This document shows, one piece after another, positions 60,136-64,000 of a stretch of DNA of 64,000 nt (position 1 is its first letter; each line of letters opens with the position of its first letter). The DNA comes from Bog-756 sp963704585 (lineage in GTDB: Bacteria; Actinomycetota; Acidimicrobiia; Acidimicrobiales; RAAP-2). Under the pieces are notes generated by a model. That model searched no databases. It was given only the letters and a program-made list of their open reading frames with translations, and was not told the origin of the DNA. Location of the stretch: contig OY969919.1 of NCBI GenBank assembly GCA_963704585.1, positions 372,001 to 436,000 of the forward strand, in the 5' to 3' direction. Made by a program: the position numbers and the translations under genes.

Positions 60136-60692
60136 CGGAGCACGACCCGACCGATCCCCCCCCGATGACACCCACGCTGCGTCCCGAGATCGTCGAGGGG
60201 CGGCCTGCGTCGCTCGTGGTGCCCGGCGACGCGGTCGCCGAGGCCGGTGTGGGCCAGGCCACGCCCGACGGAGCCGGCGGCGAGGAGACCACCGAGTCGA
60301 TCGAGCGACCCGCCAAGCTCCTGCGGATCGGCTCGATGGTCAAGCAGCTCCTCGACGAGGTCCGTCAGGCCCCCCTCGACGAGGCGAGCCGGGGCCGCCT
60401 CCGCGAGATCTACGAGCAGTCGATCCGCGAGCTTGCCGAGGGGCTCTCCCCCGACCTCGCCGCCGAGCTCGACCGCGTCTCGATCCCGTTCGACTCGCCG
60501 GTGCCCTCCGAGTCGGAGCTCCGGGTCGCGCACGCGCAGCTCGTGGGGTGGCTCGAGGGCCTCTTCCACGGGATCCAGGCGACACTCGTCGCCCAGCAGG
60601 TCGCCGCACGAGCGCAGCTCGACGAGATGCGACAGCGCTCGCTCTCCGCCGGCGAGGATCCGACGGTCGGCCGCCCGGGCACCTACCTCTGA
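60132..60692 (+). CDS. bpa: Bpa (PafE), ATP-independent proteasome activator
   Basis: 186 residues. A disordered N-terminus precedes the helical core: ERPAKLLRIGSMVKQLLDEV, LREIYEQSIRELAEGLSPDL and LVGWLEGLFHGIQATLVAQQ. The C-terminus PGTYL matches the GQYL motif that docks into the 20S proteasome alpha-ring. It implies the organism has a 20S proteasome and the Pup system, not in this window. Starts on the previous gene's stop (GTGA). Confidence 0.9.
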   Translation: MTEHDPTDPPPMTPTLRPEIVEGRPASLVVPGDAVAEAGVGQATPDGAGGEETTESIERPAKLLRIGSMVKQLLDEVRQAPLDEASRGRLREIYEQSIRELAEGLSPDLAAELDRVSIPFDSPVPSESELRVAHAQLVGWLEGLFHGIQATLVAQQVAARAQLDEMRQRSLSAGEDPTVGRPGTYL

Positions 60693-60725
60693 TCGGCCGA
60701 CCCCGGACGCAGGGACCCCGGCCGA
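60693..60725 (+). terminator. Inverted repeat after bpa
   Basis: TCGGCCG and CGGCCGA arms separated by 19 bases, beginning right after the bpa stop codon. Weak candidate without a U-tract. Confidence 0.3.
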
Positions 60726-60741
60726 CAGGGCACCGAGGGGC

Positions 60742-60747
60742 TATGGT
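60742..60747 (+). promoter_or_regulatory. Candidate dnaE -10 (TATGGT)
   Basis: TATGGT in the 130-base bpa-dnaE gap gives a leader of about 70 bases before the dnaE TTG. No clear -35. Confidence 0.4.
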
Positions 60748-60822
60748 CGGAATCACACCGCTGTCATTCGTCGCCGCGGCACCGTCGCCCGGGGAGGCGA
60801 GGGGGAGGGAGACCCCAGCCCG

Positions 60823-63800
60823 TTGACCACACGCTCGTTCACCCACCTCCACACCCACACCGAGTTCTCGATGCTCGACGGTGCGGCACGGGTCAAGGAG
60901 CTGGTTGCCGCCGCGGTCGCCGACGGGCAGCCCGCCCTCGGGATCACCGACCACGGGAACATGTACGGCGTCCTCGACTTCTACGCGGCGTGCCGCGACG
61001 CCGGGATCACCCCGGTGATCGGCACGGAGGCCTACATGGCAGCCGAGTCCCGGCACGAGCGACCGGTCCGCCGCGGCAAGGTCGACGACACCGGTGGCGA
61101 CGTCGCCGGGGGCGAGAAGCTCTACTACCACCTCACCCTGCTCGCCGAGACGGACCAGGGCTACCGCAACCTGCTCAAGCTCTCCTCGGCGGCCTACCTC
61201 GAGGGCTACTACTACAAGCCCCGCCTCGACTGGGAGCTGCTCGCCCGACACAGCGAAGGGCTCATCGCGACCACCGGCTGTCTCGGGGGCGTCGTGCTCC
61301 AGGCGCTGCTGGCCGACGACCGCCTGAAGGCGGAGACCCTCGCGGCTCGGCTCCAGGACATCTTCGGCAAGGAGCACCTCTTCGTCGAGCTGCAGGACCA
61401 CGGACTCCCCGAGCAGCAGAAGACGAACCCGGCACTCGTCGAGATCGCCCGGCGCATCGGCGCGCCGCTCCTCGCGACCAACGACAGCCACTACACGCAT
61501 CGCGAGGACCACGTCGCCCACGACGCCCTCCTCTGCGTACAGACCGGGGCGCGCATCGACGACCCCAAGCGGTTCAAATTCGAAGGCGAGGAGCACTACC
61601 TCAAGTCGGCCGCGGAGATGCGCCACCTGTTCGCCGAGCTCCCCGAGGCCTGTGACAACACATTGCTCATCGCCGAGCGCGCCTCGGTGCAGATCGACTT
61701 CGGCCGGCCGAGCCTGCCGAGGTTCCCGGTGCCGGAGGGGTTCGCCGGCGAGACCTACGAGGCGCGCGCGGCGGCGTACCTGCGCCACCTGAGCCTGGAG
61801 GGCGCGAGGGAGCGGTACGGCGACCCGGTTCCCGCCGACGTGGTCACCCGGCTCGACTACGAGCTCGGCGTCATCGGCGAGATGGGATTCGCCGCGTACT
61901 TCCTCGTCGTCTGGGATCTCATCCGCCATGCGCGCACGCGGGGCATCCGGGTCGGTCCGGGTCGGGGCTCGGCGGCCGGGTGCTGCGTCGCCTACTGCCT
62001 CCGCATCGTCGACATCGACCCCATCCGCTACGACCTCCTGTTCGAGCGGTTCCTCAACCCCGGCCGCCGGCAGATGCCCGACATCGACATGGACTTCGAC
62101 GAGCGCTACCGCGGCGAGATGATCCGCTACGCGGCCGAGCGGTACGGATCGGACCACGTCGCCCAGATCGTGACCTTCTCGACGATCAAGGCGCGGGCCG
62201 CGGTGCGCGACGCGGCGCGGGTGCTCGGCTATCCCTACGGCGTCGGCGACCGGATCGCCAAGGCGATGCCGCCGCTCATCATGGGACGCGACACGTCCCT
62301 CACCGCCTGCCTCGTCCGGACCGAGGGCCACGAGGACGGCTATGTCGCGGCGGCGGAGCTGCGCACCATGTACGAGACCGACCCGGAGGCCACGCGGGTG
62401 ATCGACGTGGCAAAGGGCCTCGAGGGCCTCCGGCGCCAGGACGGCATCCACGCGGCCGCGGTGGTCATCACCGACGAGCCGCTGACCGAGTACCTCCCGA
62501 TCCAGCGCAAGCCCGACGGCTCCGACCCCGCGGACGCGCCGATCGTGACCCAGTACGAGATGCACGGGGTCGAGGAGCTCGGCCTGCTCAAGATGGACTT
62601 CCTCGGGCTGCGCAACCTCTCGGTCATCGAGCGCGCCCTCGACCTCATCGAGCGCTCCACCGGCGAGCGCCCCGACATCGACGCGGTGCCCCTCGACGAC
62701 GAGGAGACCCTCGCCATGCTCCGGCGGGCGGATTCGGTCGGCGTGTTCCAGCTCGAGGGCGGGGCCATGCGCCAGACGCTCCGGTCGCTCGCACCGACGA
62801 GCTTCGACGACGTCGCGGCGCTCGTCGCCCTCTACCGCCCCGGGCCGATGGCGGCCAACATGCACCGCGACTACCCCGAGCTCAAGAACGGCCGCAAGGC
62901 CCTGACCTACCTCCACCCGGACCTCGAGCCGATCCTCGGCGACACGTACGGTCTCATGCTCTACCAGGAGTCCGTGATGCGGGTCGCCCAGCGCTTCGCG
63001 GGCTACTCGCTCGAGGAGGCCGACAACCTCCGCAAGGCGTGCGGCAAGAAGATCCGCTCGATGATCGCCGCCGAGCGGGAGAAGTTCGTCGCGGGCTGCG
63101 TCGAGACGGGGTACGGGGAGGAGCTCGGCACGCAGCTCTTCGACATCATCGAGCCCTTCGCCGACTACGCGTTCAACAAGTCGCACTCCTACGGCTACGG
63201 CCTGGTCGCCTACCAGACCGCCTGGCTCAAGGCGCACCATCCCGTCGAGTACCTCGCGAGCCTGCTCACCTCCGTGAAGGACAACAAGGACAAGACGGCG
63301 GTGTACCTCGCCGAGTGCCGCGCGTTCGGCATCGAGGTCCTCGTCCCCGACGTGAACCGCTCGCTCGCCGAGTTCGCACCGGACCCCACCGGAGGCAACG
63401 GTACGGCCGGGCGGGGCGTCGTCCAACGCGGCGCGATCACCTTCGGCCTCGCCGCGGTCCGCAACGTCGGCGAAGGGCTGGTCGGCCACATCGTCGCCGA
63501 GCGCGAGCGCGGCGGGGCCTACACCGACTTCTACGACTTCTGCCAGCGGGTCGACCCCCAGGTCCTCAACAAACGGACGATCGAGTCGCTGGTGAAGGCC
63601 GGCGCCTTCGATGCGCTCGGCCACCCCCGCCAGGGGCTCTGCCTCGTCTTCGAGGAGATCGTCGACCGGACGCTCGAGCGCCGCCGCGAGCTCGATGCCG
63701 GCGTCGTCTCGCTCTTCGCGGCGCTCGAGCCCGACACCGAGGGAGCGCCCGCCGGCTTCGGCGACACCCGGGTCCCGATCCCGGACACCGAGTTCGCCAA

Positions 63801-64000
63801 ACCGCACCGCCTCGCCTTCGAGAAGGAGATGCTCGGCCTCTACATCAGCGACCACCCCCTCATGGGCCACGAGGTCGCCCTCGCCCGCCTGACCGACTGC
63901 GGGCTCGCCGAGCTGGTCGACCTCGACGCCGACGTCCTCGGCGGCGCCGGTGGGCCGGGCGGCGAGGGACAGGTCCGGGTCGTGGGCGGGGTGGTGACCG
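60823..64000 (+). CDS. dnaE: DnaE1, DNA polymerase III alpha subunit (3' end outside window)
   Basis: Replicative polymerase; 1059 residues present. The PHP domain keeps its metal ligands (THLHTHTEFSMLDGAAR, LGITDHGNMYG, LLATNDSHYTHREDH), so intrinsic 3'-5' proofreading as in mycobacterial DnaE1 is plausible. Polymerase core: RVGPGRGSAAGCCVAYCLR, catalytic QMPDIDMDFDERYRG, FNKSHSYGYGLVAYQTAWL. The helix-hairpin-helix region (VLNKRTIESLVKAGAFDALG) follows, and the reading frame enters the OB domain at the edge. TTG at 60823 is chosen; GGAGGGAG lies 11 bases upstream. Confidence 0.97.
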   Translation, partial: MTTRSFTHLHTHTEFSMLDGAARVKELVAAAVADGQPALGITDHGNMYGVLDFYAACRDAGITPVIGTEAYMAAESRHERPVRRGKVDDTGGDVAGGEKLYYHLTLLAETDQGYRNLLKLSSAAYLEGYYYKPRLDWELLARHSEGLIATTGCLGGVVLQALLADDRLKAETLAARLQDIFGKEHLFVELQDHGLPEQQKTNPALVEIARRIGAPLLATNDSHYTHREDHVAHDALLCVQTGARIDDPKRFKFEGEEHYLKSAAEMRHLFAELPEACDNTLLIAERASVQIDFGRPSLPRFPVPEGFAGETYEARAAAYLRHLSLEGARERYGDPVPADVVTRLDYELGVIGEMGFAAYFLVVWDLIRHARTRGIRVGPGRGSAAGCCVAYCLRIVDIDPIRYDLLFERFLNPGRRQMPDIDMDFDERYRGEMIRYAAERYGSDHVAQIVTFSTIKARAAVRDAARVLGYPYGVGDRIAKAMPPLIMGRDTSLTACLVRTEGHEDGYVAAAELRTMYETDPEATRVIDVAKGLEGLRRQDGIHAAAVVITDEPLTEYLPIQRKPDGSDPADAPIVTQYEMHGVEELGLLKMDFLGLRNLSVIERALDLIERSTGERPDIDAVPLDDEETLAMLRRADSVGVFQLEGGAMRQTLRSLAPTSFDDVAALVALYRPGPMAANMHRDYPELKNGRKALTYLHPDLEPILGDTYGLMLYQESVMRVAQRFAGYSLEEADNLRKACGKKIRSMIAAEREKFVAGCVETGYGEELGTQLFDIIEPFADYAFNKSHSYGYGLVAYQTAWLKAHHPVEYLASLLTSVKDNKDKTAVYLAECRAFGIEVLVPDVNRSLAEFAPDPTGGNGTAGRGVVQRGAITFGLAAVRNVGEGLVGHIVAERERGGAYTDFYDFCQRVDPQVLNKRTIESLVKAGAFDALGHPRQGLCLVFEEIVDRTLERRRELDAGVVSLFAALEPDTEGAPAGFGDTRVPIPDTEFAKPHRLAFEKEMLGLYISDHPLMGHEVALARLTDCGLAELVDLDADVLGGAGGPGGEGQVRVVGGVVT

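Noticed and set aside
60340..63870. Minus-strand open frame of 1176 codons opposite dnaE
   Set aside because: It runs antisense through conserved dnaE motifs, shows no domain pattern and has no start signals.
1..64000. Anti-phage system, toxin-antitoxin pair, CRISPR or biosynthetic cluster
   Set aside because: Reading both strands gave only housekeeping families, transporters and a few small unknown proteins; no nucleases, toxins, regularly spaced repeats or large synthases were found.

Overview
The window is a high-GC (roughly 70% or more by eye), densely packed actinobacterial chromosome segment made almost entirely of core metabolism and translation genes. The actinobacterial assignment rests on mihF-type integration host factor, a bacterial proteasome activator (Bpa) with a C-terminal GTYL, DUF3151 and DUF1844 proteins, a helicase-degenerate PriA, and gene order like that of other Actinobacteria (infC-rpmI-rplT-tsnR-pheS-pheT-argC-argJ; pyrRBC-carAB-pyrDF; mihF-gmk-rpoZ-coaBC-metK-priA-def-fmt-rpe-ribD; aroCKBQ-pepQ-efp-nusB). 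A deep lineage such as Acidimicrobiia is likely, but that is inference. I see no tRNA, rRNA, CRISPR array, insertion sequence, prophage or defence island. No stretch longer than 300 bases lacks a gene.

Layout. 1-1.7 kb: argC-argJ (minus), with an ARG-box-like operator over the -10. 1.9-2.4 kb: a small secreted protein (plus). 2.5-8.6 kb: the IF3/L35/L20/TsnR/PheST operon (minus), with a non-canonical infC start. 8.6-10.9 kb: DUF1844 protein and an MFS transporter (plus). 10.7-14 kb: cold-shock-like protein, hisG, ribH, ribBA (minus). 14.1-23.1 kb: ribD, rpe, fmt, def, priA, metK, coaBC, rpoZ, gmk, mihF (minus). 23.2-25.6 kb: 5-oxoprolinase genes pxpA and fused pxpBC (plus). 25.7-34.8 kb: the complete pyrimidine operon pyrR-B-C-carA-carB-pyrD-pyrF (minus), with a PyrR-binding leader hairpin. 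34.8-36.5 kb: DHA2-type exporter. 36.5-42 kb: aroC-aroK-aroB-aroQ-pepQ-efp-nusB (minus). 42-46.7 kb: prepilin peptidase, NfuA, a divergent cysteine-rich protein, small conserved proteins, flavin reductase, lipoprotein, DUF3151. 46.8-49.6 kb: tyrS and a carotenoid oxygenase. 49.6-56.1 kb: menaquinone cluster menD, menH, menA, menB, menE plus an SDR. 56.2-64 kb: DUF255 thioredoxin-fold protein, an unknown protein, an AP-superfamily phosphoesterase, bpa, and dnaE1 running off the right edge.

Three things stand out. (1) Expression signals are unusual and consistent: many operons begin with a TANNNT -10 element 6-8 bases before the start codon (leaderless mRNA), three divergent pairs appear to share one symmetric -10, and several stop codons sit inside terminator-like hairpins. 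(2) Gene junctions use a 4-base NTGA overlap so regularly that CTG must be the start codon in some cases, most clearly in gmk; infC needs ATA or ATT. (3) Six conserved enzyme genes (pheS, ribD, coaBC, pxpBC, menD, menH) each carry one single-base frameshift; repairing each by one base restores canonical motifs, so base-level sequence errors are more likely than gene decay. I found no convincing new multi-gene system; the best candidates for novelty are the start-codon and promoter conventions.
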